A stretch of 64,000 nucleotides of DNA from Roseobacter sp. (GTDB lineage Bacteria > Pseudomonadota > Alphaproteobacteria > Rhodobacterales > Rhodobacteraceae): the NCBI GenBank assembly GCA_015665415.1, contig JADFAE010000013.1:124001-188000 (forward strand), given 5' to 3'. Below, piece after piece: positions 43,397-51,328 of this stretch. The notes beneath the pieces were generated by a model. The model ran no database searches. It was not told the DNA's origin and was given only the letters and a program-made list of their open reading frames with translations. A program made the translations under genes and the position numbers. Numbering within the stretch: the stretch's first letter is position 1; each line of letters begins with the position of its first letter.

Positions 43397-43669
43397 ATGC
43401 TGATTGCCCTGATCGCCCGCGACAAGCCGGATCACCTGCAAACCCGCGTCGACAACCGCGCCGCCCATCTGGCCTATATTGACGAGACCGGTGTGGTCGC
43501 CCAAGCCGGCCCGCTGCTGGACCAGGACGGGAACATGGCGGGCTCTCTGGTCATTCTGGAGGTCGAAGACATGGCGGCCGGCGAAGCCTGGGCGGCAAAT
43601 GACCCCTACAACAAGGCCGGCCTATTTGAGGCAGTCGAGCTGATCACCTGGAAAAAGGTCATCGGCTGA
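43397..43669 (+). CDS. YciI-like protein
   Basis: A 90-residue protein of the YCII/dimeric ferredoxin-like fold: LIALIARDKPDHLQTRVDNRAAHLAYI, then GPLLDQDGNMAGSLVILEV and the WAANDPYNKAGLFEAVEL motif typical of YciI. Function in most organisms is unclear; a conserved His/Asp pair is present. One base after gpsA and overlapping the next gene by one base. Confidence 0.92.
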   Translation: MLIALIARDKPDHLQTRVDNRAAHLAYIDETGVVAQAGPLLDQDGNMAGSLVILEVEDMAAGEAWAANDPYNKAGLFEAVELITWKKVIG

Positions 43670-44091
43670 TGCGCTATTGGCTGTTCAAATCCGAGCCTTC
43701 TACCTGGAGCTGGCAAGACCAGATCGACAAGGGCGAGACAGGTGAGGAATGGGACGGCGTGCGCAACTACCAGGCGCGCAATTTCATGCGAGAGATGCAG
43801 CTGGGCGATCGCGGCTTTTTCTATCACTCGCAAAAGGAAAAATCGGTGGTGGGTATTGTCGAGGTCTGCGCCGAGGCGCATCCCGACAGCACCACCGAAG
43901 ATAACCGCTGGGACTGCGTCGACATCAAGGCCGTGCGTCCGTTTGAGCAACCGGTGAGCCTGGATCAGATCAAAACCGATCCACGGCTGGAAGAGATGAT
44001 TCTGGTCCGCAACTCCCGACTGTCGGTACAACCGGTGACCGAGGCCGAATGGCAACTGATCTGCGCATTGGGGCAGACAGAGGCGGGTTGA
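43669..44091 (+). CDS. EVE-domain protein
   Basis: A 140-residue single EVE domain (PUA-like fold) of the thymocyte nuclear protein 1 type. It starts YWLFKSEPSTWSW and shows WDGVRNYQARNFMREM, GDRGFFYHSQ and VGIVEV segments, which form the pocket expected to bind modified bases in DNA or RNA. It overlaps the YciI gene by one base and is co-transcribed with tsaD-gpsA. Confidence 0.95.
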   Translation: MRYWLFKSEPSTWSWQDQIDKGETGEEWDGVRNYQARNFMREMQLGDRGFFYHSQKEKSVVGIVEVCAEAHPDSTTEDNRWDCVDIKAVRPFEQPVSLDQIKTDPRLEEMILVRNSRLSVQPVTEAEWQLICALGQTEAG

Positions 44092-44139
44092 TCTGCCAAT
44101 CTTTGCCTGACGTGCAAGCGGAAACGGGAGAGAGTAACA

Positions 44140-44535
44140 GTGGAATTTCTGAATGTTCTGGTGGCGGCGCTGGCGGGTTTTGCGCTGGGTGCGGTTTATT
44201 ACGGCATCCTGGCTGAGCCCTGGATGGTGGCCGCAGGCATCAAACGTGGCACAGATGGGAAACCGGAAAGCGGCCAAACCCCGGCTGTCTTTGCCCTCAG
44301 CTTTGTTCTGCAATTGGTTGTCGCCGGCATGATGCGCCATGTCTTTGCGCTCTCCGGTATTTCAACGGCGGGTGCCGGTCTGGTGGCTGGCCTTGGTGTT
44401 GGGTTGTTTTTCATCAGCCCCTGGATCGCCCTCAACAACCTATACGGGGGCCGGCCGGTAAAACTGACATTGATTGATGCGGGCTATGCCAGTCTGGCCT
44501 GTGCTGCAATCGGGCTGGTGCTTACCCTGTTCTAG
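44140..44535 (+). CDS. DUF1761 membrane protein
   Basis: A 131-residue protein with about four membrane segments (3-25, 50-70, 78-98, 110-130). The GTG at 44140 follows GAGAGAG. The FALGAVYYGILAEPWM start and FFISPWIALNNLYGGRP segment are characteristic of DUF1761. Function unknown. Last gene of the tsaD run, followed by a terminator. Confidence 0.88.
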   Translation: MEFLNVLVAALAGFALGAVYYGILAEPWMVAAGIKRGTDGKPESGQTPAVFALSFVLQLVVAGMMRHVFALSGISTAGAGLVAGLGVGLFFISPWIALNNLYGGRPVKLTLIDAGYASLACAAIGLVLTLF

Positions 44536-44573
44536 GACCAATCGCCCTAGCTACATAAGGTCTGGAAAAAATA

Positions 44574-44613
44574 AAAAAGGGAAGACCCAACCAGATAGAA
44601 GGATCTTCCCTTT
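44574..44613. terminator. Terminator after the DUF1761 gene
   Basis: AAAAGGGAAGA (to 44585) pairs with TCTTCCCTTT (44604-44613), with A-run before and T after, so it could work from both sides. Confidence 0.8.
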
Positions 44614-44837
44614 CACCCCGCGTGCTCCACTATCCACCACACGCGTATGAAATTTCGGTCCAAGCCATCCTAGCTGGTATCTTGTGGATAACCCACTTCT
44701 GGTTGTCTTTGCAAATCATATGCTTGGACAATACCATTCAAATGCGAAACACCCGACGCTAGGGTCGGGTGCCGATCGTTCGCAGTACGGACATTGGCCA
44801 GATACAGGGGCTTTTCGCCTTAATCGGGACCGTAAAA
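44614..44837. other. Structured non-coding stretch before the DUF2853 gene end
   Basis: Together with the terminator this gap is about 300 bases. It holds several inverted repeats: CGCGTG/CACGCG near 44619-44645, GTCCAAGC (44658-44665) with GCTTGGAC (44722-44729) enclosing a GTGGATAACCCAC hairpin, and CACCCGAC (44750-44757) with GTCGGGTG (44764-44771). The last is followed on the minus strand by TTTCGC and could end the DUF2853 transcript. A small structured RNA is possible but not shown. Confidence 0.45.
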
Positions 44838-45179
44838 TCAGCCGTAAACGGATTCTTTTCCAAAATGCTTGGTCAGCATGTAATAGACCACGGCACGATA
44901 TTTGTTGCGCTCGGATTTGCCATAGGTTTCGACAACCTTGTTGATGGCCTCCATCAACTCAGGACCTTCCGACAGGCCCAGTTTCTTGATCAAAAAATTC
45001 TCTTTCACAGTTTCCAGCTCGCTCTCTTGGCTGGAAGCCACAGTAGAGGCATCTGCATTGTAAATTGCCGGGCCACAACCGATGGTCACTTTGGTCAGCA
45101 GATCCATATCAGCATCCATGCCGCATTTGTTTTTCAAATCATCGGCATATTGCGCGATCAGGTCGTCTCTCTTACCCAT
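44838..45179 (-). CDS. DUF2853 family protein
   Basis: A 113-residue soluble helical protein starting MGKRDDLIAQYADDLKNK. It has two conserved-looking cysteines (CGM and GCGP) in the first 35 residues and a C-terminal YGKSERNKYRAVVYYMLTKHF helix. I recognise it as DUF2853, a family found in marine alphaproteobacteria and Bacteroidetes, with no known function. The start has GAGAAT upstream. It stands alone on this strand, divergent from the Nudix gene. Confidence 0.8.
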   Translation of the reverse strand: MGKRDDLIAQYADDLKNKCGMDADMDLLTKVTIGCGPAIYNADASTVASSQESELETVKENFLIKKLGLSEGPELMEAINKVVETYGKSERNKYRAVVYYMLTKHFGKESVYG

Positions 45180-45380
45180 AAAAATTCTCCAGTTACTGTG
45201 ATGAGATTGGTCAAAGTCAAGAAATTGCAGAGGCTTAACGAAAGACTAACGCCTGAGCACAAAGACACAAAGGAAAAGTTTCCCCCGCTTTTCCCCGCTG
45301 ATGGTGGCCATACCCTTTTGCCTTTCATGCCCGGCTCTGACAGTTTGCCAAATATGCGCTTGACCAGACTGGAGACAGCG

Positions 45381-45851
45381 ATGCCGGAAATTCCCATACG
45401 CGCCTTTATAGTCTCTTTGGTTGCGATCCGAAAATGTCAGGGGCAACACCAAGTACTGCTCATGCAGCGCACCCAGTCCCTGGCCGGAGAATGGTGCCAG
45501 ATCGCCGGCAGTCTGGAACCGGACGAAACCGCCTGGCAAGCCGCCCTGCGTGAACTCAGGGAAGAAACAGGGCTAAGGCCCAAAAACTTTTATTCGGCCG
45601 ACATCTGTGAACAGTTCTATGAGGCCGACCGCGATGCCATCACTATGGCCCCGGTCTTTGTCGCTTTTATCGATCCTGAGGCTAAAGTCCGGCTGAATCA
45701 CGAGCACAGCACCTTTCGCTGGGTTTCCTTCGACGAAGCGAGAGAGATGGTTGCCTTTGGCGGGCAACGCAAGGTACTGCGCTGGGTCGAGGAGGAATTC
45801 ATTCAACGCCAACCCAACAAGCATTTGTTGGTCAAGTCGGGTTTGGACTAA
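45381..45851 (+). CDS. Nudix hydrolase
   Basis: A 156-residue Nudix enzyme. The frame is open for a long way upstream, but ATG 45381 with GGAGA 9 bases before it starts exactly at the domain (MPEIPIRAFIVSL). A complete Nudix box G-x5-E-x7-REU-x-EE-x-GU is at residues 43-65, with the metal-binding glutamates Glu61 and Glu62. Substrate unclear; the family hydrolyses nucleoside diphosphates linked to another group, and dihydroneopterin triphosphate is one candidate. Confidence 0.92.
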   Translation: MPEIPIRAFIVSLVAIRKCQGQHQVLLMQRTQSLAGEWCQIAGSLEPDETAWQAALRELREETGLRPKNFYSADICEQFYEADRDAITMAPVFVAFIDPEAKVRLNHEHSTFRWVSFDEAREMVAFGGQRKVLRWVEEEFIQRQPNKHLLVKSGLD

Positions 45852-45877
45852 CCACCTAGCGACTTTGGAGGTTTCAA

Positions 45878-45922
45878 ATGAAAACGCCACCCAGGATTTC
45901 CTTGGATGGCGACTATTTGTAG
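45878..45922 (+). CDS. Possible 14-codon mini-ORF
   Basis: An ATG with a strong GGAGG seven bases upstream opens a 14-codon frame ending in TAG, 26 bases after the Nudix stop. A ribosome site this good before such a short frame is unusual. It may be a remnant, a leader peptide or chance. Confidence 0.25.
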   Translation: MKTPPRISLDGDYL

Positions 45923-45937
45923 ACAAACCAATGTCAG

Positions 45938-45983
45938 GCCCGGCTGACAGGCCGGGCAGCGCCCGACCCTCCCCACGGGAGGG
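45938..45983. terminator. Tandem hairpins between convergent Nudix and ahcY genes
   Basis: GCCCGGC (45938-45944) pairs with GCCGGGC (45951-45957), and CCCTCCC (45967-45973) with GGGAGGG (45977-45983). No clear T-run follows; probably a bidirectional termination region. Confidence 0.55.
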
Positions 45984-46028
45984 CGCTTGCGCACCCACCC
46001 AGGGTCAGGCGATCCCCTATTAGGGATC

Positions 46029-47420
46029 TTAGTAACGGTAGTGCTCTGGCTTGAACGGGCCTTCGGGTGTGACACCGATATAGGACGCCTGCTCAGAGCT
46101 CAGGGTCGACAGTTTCACGCCGATGCGGTCCAGATGCAGGCGCGCAACCTTTTCATCCAGATGCTTGGGCAGGATGTAGACTTCGTTTTTGTATTCCTCA
46201 CCGCGGATCCACAGCTCGATCTGGGCCAGAACCTGGTTGGTGAAGGACGCCGACATCACAAAGGACGGATGACCGGTGGCGTTGCCAAGGTTCAGCAGAC
46301 GACCCTCAGAGAGCAGGATCAGACGGTTGCCCGAAGGCATCTCGATCATGTCCACCTGTTCCTTGATGTTGGTCCATTTGTGGTTCTTCAGGCTTGCGAC
46401 CTGGATTTCGTTGTCGAAGTGACCGATGTTGCCAACGATGGCCATGTCCTTCATCTCGCGCATGTGCTCGATGCGGATCACGTCCTTGTTGCCGGTGGTG
46501 GTGATGAAGATATCCGCGTCCGAAACCGCATCTTCCAGGGTCACAACCTCAAAGCCGTCCATGGCGGCCTGCAATGCGCAGATCGGATCCACTTCGGTGA
46601 CTTTGACACGCGCACCAGCACCGGACAGCGAGGCAGCAGAGCCTTTGCCCACATCGCCATAGCCACAAACCACGGCAACCTTGCCAGCCATCATGGTGTC
46701 GGTGGCGCGGCGGATGCCGTCAACCAGTGATTCCTTGCAGCCATATTTGTTGTCGAATTTCGACTTGGTCACGGAATCATTCACGTTGATCGCAGGGAAG
46801 GGCAGCTGGCCGGTTTTCTGCAGCTCATACAGGCGGTGCACGCCAGTGGTGGTCTCTTCCGACACACCCAGGATGGCCTCGCGGGTTTTGGTGAACCAGC
46901 CGGGGCTTGCCGCCATACGCTTTTTGATCTGCGCAAAGATAGCCTCTTCTTCTTCCGAAGTGGGCACTGCGATCAGATCGGTCTCGCCGGCCTCGACACG
47001 GGCACCCAGCAACACGTAAAGGGTCGCATCACCACCGTCATCCAAGATGAGGTTGGCCCCTTCAGGGAACATGAAAGAGCGGTCCAGATAGTCCCAGTGC
47101 TCGACCAGGGTCTGGCCCTTGATGGCAAAAACCGGCGTGCCACCGGCCGCAATCGCAGCTGCGGCGTGGTCCTGGGTGGAGAAGATATTGCAGGAGGCCC
47201 AGCGCACATCAGCACCCAGCGCCACCAGGGTTTCGATCAGAACCGCTGTCTGGATCGTCATATGCAGAGAGCCGACGATGCGTGCGCCTTTCAGCGGCTT
47301 CTCTTCACCGTATTCGGCACGCAGCGCCATCAGGCCTGGCATCTCGGTTTCGGCGATATCGAGCTCCTTGCGGCCAAAATCCGCCAGCGCGATGTCTTTT
47401 ACAATATAATCCTCAGCCAT
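46029..47420 (-). CDS. ahcY: Adenosylhomocysteinase AhcY
   Basis: Hydrolyses S-adenosylhomocysteine to adenosine and homocysteine, recycling the product of methylations. ATG 47420 (GAGCGGA upstream) gives 463 residues starting [19 protein letters not shown]; the frame upstream to 47522 is not needed. Motifs: [31 protein letters not shown], the NAD-binding [10 protein letters not shown] and the C-terminal [10 protein letters not shown] and KPEHYRY end. Single gene, with terminator-like hairpins downstream. No SAH riboswitch was recognised upstream. Confidence 0.98.
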   Translation of the reverse strand: MAEDYIVKDIALADFGRKELDIAETEMPGLMALRAEYGEEKPLKGARIVGSLHMTIQTAVLIETLVALGADVRWASCNIFSTQDHAAAAIAAGGTPVFAIKGQTLVEHWDYLDRSFMFPEGANLILDDGGDATLYVLLGARVEAGETDLIAVPTSEEEEAIFAQIKKRMAASPGWFTKTREAILGVSEETTTGVHRLYELQKTGQLPFPAINVNDSVTKSKFDNKYGCKESLVDGIRRATDTMMAGKVAVVCGYGDVGKGSAASLSGAGARVKVTEVDPICALQAAMDGFEVVTLEDAVSDADIFITTTGNKDVIRIEHMREMKDMAIVGNIGHFDNEIQVASLKNHKWTNIKEQVDMIEMPSGNRLILLSEGRLLNLGNATGHPSFVMSASFTNQVLAQIELWIRGEEYKNEVYILPKHLDEKVARLHLDRIGVKLSTLSSEQASYIGVTPEGPFKPEHYRY

Positions 47421-47543
47421 GATCCGCTCCGTTCTGGTTCCGAGATATCTTTGATGCCGGAGGTAACACCGCAATGGTTTACAAGCAACGAAGATGGGCG
47501 TCATGAGAACAGGATGGGCCAAATTGGGCGGGACTTCGGTGTT

Positions 47544-47858
47544 TCAATTGGTCTGACCCGGAAGAACCGCTGAGGTAGGCACTTCAAAAAAGTGCTGTCC
47601 AGAGGCAACGATGCAGCTGATTCCCGAAGGGTGGGTGACCAGAACGGTAAAGCTGCCGGTCTCCGCCGAGGACCAGACCTCGATCATCGTGTCGACCGGA
47701 TGGGATTTCTGCAATCCGCCTGCGGTGAGGGTTTCTGAATAGCTCTGTTGCAGCCGTTGCACCACACCATCGCGGGGCGCACAACCGGCAGCAAAGGCAG
47801 GCGGGGCAACCGCCGCCATACCAAAAATCAGAGCGCTGGAGAAAAGACGTTTAAACAT
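47544..47858 (-). CDS. Small secreted protein of unknown function
   Basis: A 104-residue protein. ATG 47858 has AAGGAG at a good distance; the frame extending to 47972 would lack one. A signal peptide (about 23 residues, ending PAFA) is followed by a mature part of about 80 residues with two cysteines (Cys26 near the start and one in GISCIVASG) that could form a disulphide. Strands such as SFTVLVTHPSG suggest a small beta-rich fold. I do not recognise the family. Confidence 0.75.
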   Translation of the reverse strand: MFKRLFSSALIFGMAAVAPPAFAAGCAPRDGVVQRLQQSYSETLTAGGLQKSHPVDTMIEVWSSAETGSFTVLVTHPSGISCIVASGQHFFEVPTSAVLPGQTN

Positions 47859-48103
47859 GACAGACTCCTTTTTTGTTGAGTGTCGTCTCATCAAAAGGGC
47901 CGTGCCATTGGGCGAACTAGGCCCCTGCAGTACTAATAATATTGGGTCTTTTCTCTCTGTTTTCAATCTCACGGGCGTTCAACTGACTGTTGGTCGATTT
48001 GTGGAACGCCTGCAGTCCGGCCTTGATCGGGCCGCCAAAACTGCTTTCGTCAGCGCCTGCAAACAGCTAGGCAGAGACAGTATTGAAACCACCGGAATGC
48101 CCC

Positions 48104-48700
48104 ATGCCTGCTAAACCCGCCCGCGCCTGGCAACGTATGCTTTCAGGACGTCGCCTTGATCTTCTGGACCCAACACCAATGGATATCGAGATCAGTGACA
48201 TCGCCCACGGGCTGGCCTTTGTGGCCCGCTGGAACGGCCAGACACGCGGGGATTTTGCCTATTCGGTGGCCGAACATTCCTTGCTGGTCGAAGAGCTGTT
48301 TGGCCGCATGTACCCCAAGGCTCCGGTTAAATGGCGTTTGGCCGCATTGCTGCATGATGCCCCGGAATATGTGATTGGCGACATGATTTCTCCGGTGAAA
48401 GCCGCCGTTGGCTCTGGCTACGGCGAACTGGATCAACGCCTGACCGCAGCCATTCACATCCGATTCGGCCTGCCCGCCCAGCTGCCCAAAACCATCAAGG
48501 CACAGATCAAACGCGCTGATAAGGTCAGTGCCTGGATGGAAGCGGTGCAGATAGCAGGGTTTTCAGAGGCGGAGGCCAATAAGCTGTTTGGCCGACCCAA
48601 GACAGAAGTTACCGAAGGGTTGGCTATTGACCTGCGCCCGCCCCTGCAAGTGCGCAAAGCCTTTGTCACCCGTCACCTGGATCTGTTGCGCCAGCTCTGA
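48104..48700 (+). CDS. HD-domain phosphohydrolase (YfbR-like)
   Basis: A 198-residue HD-superfamily protein. Metal ligands expected from the family are visible: His36 in IAHGLAF, His58 in AEHSLLV and the HD pair at 84-85 in LLHDAPEYVIGDM. The closest remembered type is YfbR, a 5'-deoxynucleotidase, and many Rhodobacterales copies are annotated simply as phosphohydrolase. ATG 48104 is chosen (CGGAA upstream); TTG 48083 is an alternative. The stop is 25 bases from the end of the convergent glycosyltransferase gene. Confidence 0.85.
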   Translation: MPAKPARAWQRMLSGRRLDLLDPTPMDIEISDIAHGLAFVARWNGQTRGDFAYSVAEHSLLVEELFGRMYPKAPVKWRLAALLHDAPEYVIGDMISPVKAAVGSGYGELDQRLTAAIHIRFGLPAQLPKTIKAQIKRADKVSAWMEAVQIAGFSEAEANKLFGRPKTEVTEGLAIDLRPPLQVRKAFVTRHLDLLRQL

Positions 48701-48725
48701 GCACCAGGCGTACGCCCAAGTGGTT

Positions 48726-49886
48726 TTACAAGGACCGATCAGCTCTGGATTTCGAGGCCTCAACAAACCCCGCTTGCCCGCCCAGCCCCTTGTCTTCCAG
48801 AATTTGGTTGCGCTCTTCCTCGCTTAGCGCCGACCATTTGGCGTGGCGAGAGATAAAGCCAAGGCGGGCAAGGTTAGCCCCAATGATCTGATGATCCAGC
48901 TCGCCAAAGCTGAGGCGACTGGAGCGCTGTTTCTTCTCCGGCACCCATTCGGTGCGCAGACCGCCGATCACCACCGGATTGCATTTGCAAAAACTGGCGA
49001 CATTCATCGCCAACAGGTTATTGGCCCCGGAGTTGCGCCGCAGGATCATCGCCACCTGCTGATCTGCACGCCCCACCATAGCAAAGAGATGCAGGGCGGA
49101 TCCGTCCGCCGCCACCACCTTTTTGGCCGCTTTGTAGCGCGCGATCTGATGGCTCAGGCTGTGCTCCTGGGGATGGTAAACCTCATAGCCTTCGGCCTCG
49201 AGCAGGCTCTCCAATTGCTCTTCGCCCAATAGCCCGCCTTTGCCCAAACCAAGTTTGGAACGCGAAATATAGAGTTTTTCAGGGCCATCAGGGGCCACAT
49301 CCTTTGCAAAACGGCTGTGAACGCTGTCGCGAAACCGGCGCGTTCCCAAAGTGATCTTGCCCAGGCCAAAACCCTGACCCGGGACCACCAGTTCCTGCAC
49401 GCGGGTGGGTTTGGTCAAAACCTTGATCGGCAGATCGGTGCCAAACAGCGATAGATATTCCCGATGGTACCCACGCACCTCTTTGCCCACGGAGGGGCGC
49501 TTGGGGATAAAGATGATGCCCTTTATGTCTTCTTCCACCTGCGGCAGCGCCCAAAGCCGCGAGGAGCTTTCCACCAGGAAATGTCCAAAATGCGCCCAAA
49601 GGACCCCGCCCCACAACCATCGCCCCTGCAGGCTGTGTTTGACCGCCTGCGGTGGCTCTGGCTCAGTGGTGATGGGGCGGTATTTGCGCCACAGGGCCGC
49701 CTCTGGGCAATAGCTGCCATCGGAGTACAGAACCCCGGCGGGTTGGATCATCGCGCTGATCTTTGGTGGCACCACGCAGGCATCCGCCAGGGTCAGTATC
49801 CGTTCTGACCAGCCGCCACTCGGCAAAGGCTGGGTGTCCGGGTTGCCGGACTGTTCACCGGCCGCGACGGGGGCGCTTTCAAACAT
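48726..49886 (-). CDS. GT61-family (DUF563) glycosyltransferase
   Basis: A 386-residue protein without signal or membrane helix. The core has the GT61/DUF563 features WGGVLWAHFGHFLVESSSRLWAL, EKLYISRSKLG and a HSLSHQIARYKAAKKVVAADGSALHLFAM region where His and the Glu/Asp-Gly-Ser pattern recur in the family. Likely attaches sugars to surface polysaccharide or lipid; the acceptor is unknown. Co-directional with regA eight bases upstream, an odd pairing that probably reflects read-through. Confidence 0.85.
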   Translation of the reverse strand: MFESAPVAAGEQSGNPDTQPLPSGGWSERILTLADACVVPPKISAMIQPAGVLYSDGSYCPEAALWRKYRPITTEPEPPQAVKHSLQGRWLWGGVLWAHFGHFLVESSSRLWALPQVEEDIKGIIFIPKRPSVGKEVRGYHREYLSLFGTDLPIKVLTKPTRVQELVVPGQGFGLGKITLGTRRFRDSVHSRFAKDVAPDGPEKLYISRSKLGLGKGGLLGEEQLESLLEAEGYEVYHPQEHSLSHQIARYKAAKKVVAADGSALHLFAMVGRADQQVAMILRRNSGANNLLAMNVASFCKCNPVVIGGLRTEWVPEKKQRSSRLSFGELDHQIIGANLARLGFISRHAKWSALSEEERNQILEDKGLGGQAGFVEASKSRADRSL

Positions 49887-49894
49887 CTGTTTTG

Positions 49895-50449
49895 CTATCG
49901 CGGGCTGCGTTTTGCCAGGATGCGCTGCAAGGTGCGCCGGTGCATGTTGAGTCGCCGTGCAGTTTCAGAGACATTGCGATCACAGAGTTCGTAGATGCGC
50001 TGAATATGTTCCCAGCGCACCCGGTCTGCACTCATCGGGTTTTCCGGTGGCGGCGGCAATTCATCGTCCCCACTCAGCAGCGCATTCATGATATCCGCTG
50101 CATCCGCAGGTTTCGACAGATAGTCGGTGGCACCGATCTTAACCGCGGCCACCGCCGTGGCAATGGCACCATAGCCGGTCAGCACCACAACCCGGCTGTC
50201 GGGGCGCTTTTCACGCAGCACTTCGACCACATCCAGCCCATTGCCGTCTTCTAGCCGCAGATCCACCACCGCAAAGGCAGGGGGGCGGGCGGTGGCAATT
50301 GCGCTGCCACCTGCAACGGAATCAGCGGTTTCCACGTCAAATCCCCGCTTTTCCATCGCTTTGGCCAAACGTCGCAGGAAGGGTTCATCGTCATCGACCA
50401 GCAAAAGGGACTTGTCCGGTCCAATTTCCTGCAGTGCAGTCTCGCCCAT
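49895..50449 (-). CDS. regA: Redox response regulator RegA/PrrA
   Basis: Global regulator of respiration, nitrogen and carbon fixation and photosynthesis in Rhodobacterales. The 184-residue protein has a receiver domain with Asp19/Asp20/Asp21 acidic patch, phospho-acceptor Asp63 and Lys113 (LSKPAD), a Pro-rich linker (PPPPENP) and a Fis-type helix-turn-helix (about 156-178, NVSETARRLNMHRRTLQRIL) that is nearly invariant in RegA. Downstream of senC on the same strand with regB divergent, the standard arrangement. Confidence 0.97.
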   Translation of the reverse strand: MGETALQEIGPDKSLLLVDDDEPFLRRLAKAMEKRGFDVETADSVAGGSAIATARPPAFAVVDLRLEDGNGLDVVEVLREKRPDSRVVVLTGYGAIATAVAAVKIGATDYLSKPADAADIMNALLSGDDELPPPPENPMSADRVRWEHIQRIYELCDRNVSETARRLNMHRRTLQRILAKRSPR

Positions 50450-50543
50450 GCCGGTTCTCCGCCTGTTACACGCATTTTCTCGAATGTGATATTAGCGACC
50501 AGGCCGGGAAGGTCAAACAGCTCGTCTCTGTCCGAAAGACGGC

Positions 50544-51167
50544 TTACATGTTGTCGACAAAGCAGCCGATCTTGTCGGCCATCTGTTCCGGGGTCTCATC
50601 ACGGCGAAAGAATTCGACAAAGCCAACTTCGGGCAGCACCAGATATGAAAAGGTCGAATGATCCATCAGATAGTAGTCCTCATCGCCAGGCTGCTGCTTG
50701 AAATAGGTTTTGTAAGCACGGCTGGCGGCTTTGACCTGGTCCATCGACCCGGTCAGACCAATCATCTTTTCGTGGAGATTGAAGGCAAAATCCCCCACCA
50801 CTTCCGGCGTGTCGCGGGCGGGATCGATGGAGATGAAGACCGGCGTGGTGCTGATGCCGCGATCGGCCAGCACATCGATGGTCTCTGAATTGCGCGACAC
50901 ATCCATCGGGCAGATGTCCGGGCAGAACGTATAGCCGAAATAGACCACCGAGGGTTCGGTAATGACATCCTTGTCGGTCACCGTCTCACCCGCTGCATTC
51001 ACCAGCTCAAATGGTCCGCCAATGGTCCCGGCCCCGCCGGCGATAGCACTGCTGCGGCATTGCGCAAACTGGTCGCCGCCTGCGCTGTCGGCCCGTGTCA
51101 AAAACCAGGTTCCACCGGCCAGGGCAGCAACAAACAGGGCGGCAAGAAGTGCATAGAGGCGAGTCAT
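50544..51167 (-). CDS. senC: SCO1/SenC copper chaperone protein
   Basis: Membrane-anchored copper chaperone for cytochrome oxidase assembly (PrrC/SenC). The 207-residue protein has an N-terminal membrane anchor (about 4-24) and the thioredoxin-like SCO domain with CxxxC (Cys82 and Cys86 in TFCPDICP) and the copper-ligand His170 in the MDHSTFSYL motif. Between regA (94 bases downstream) and divergent regB, where it normally lies. Confidence 0.96.
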   Translation of the reverse strand: MTRLYALLAALFVAALAGGTWFLTRADSAGGDQFAQCRSSAIAGGAGTIGGPFELVNAAGETVTDKDVITEPSVVYFGYTFCPDICPMDVSRNSETIDVLADRGISTTPVFISIDPARDTPEVVGDFAFNLHEKMIGLTGSMDQVKAASRAYKTYFKQQPGDEDYYLMDHSTFSYLVLPEVGFVEFFRRDETPEQMADKIGCFVDNM

Positions 51168-51328
51168 GGGATCACACTTTGTGTTGGAGGGATGAGTTGA
51201 TCGTTTCCGCCGTCAGACCTATCAAGAAACTCAGGCAATGCAACCTGCCCATAGTGCCACAGCTCACTTGGGATCTTCACAGGTTTGCGATCCGCCCCGA
51301 TACCACCCAAAGCTCCAGGAGCTTCACC

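Noticed and set aside
44769-45380. Long N-terminal extension of the Nudix hydrolase
   Set aside because: The extension overlaps the opposite DUF2853 gene, lacks a domain, and ATG 45381 has a good ribosome site right at the Nudix fold.
47421-47543. SAH or SAM riboswitch before ahcY
   Set aside because: The short upstream region shows no conserved riboswitch core or convincing stem set that I can recognise.
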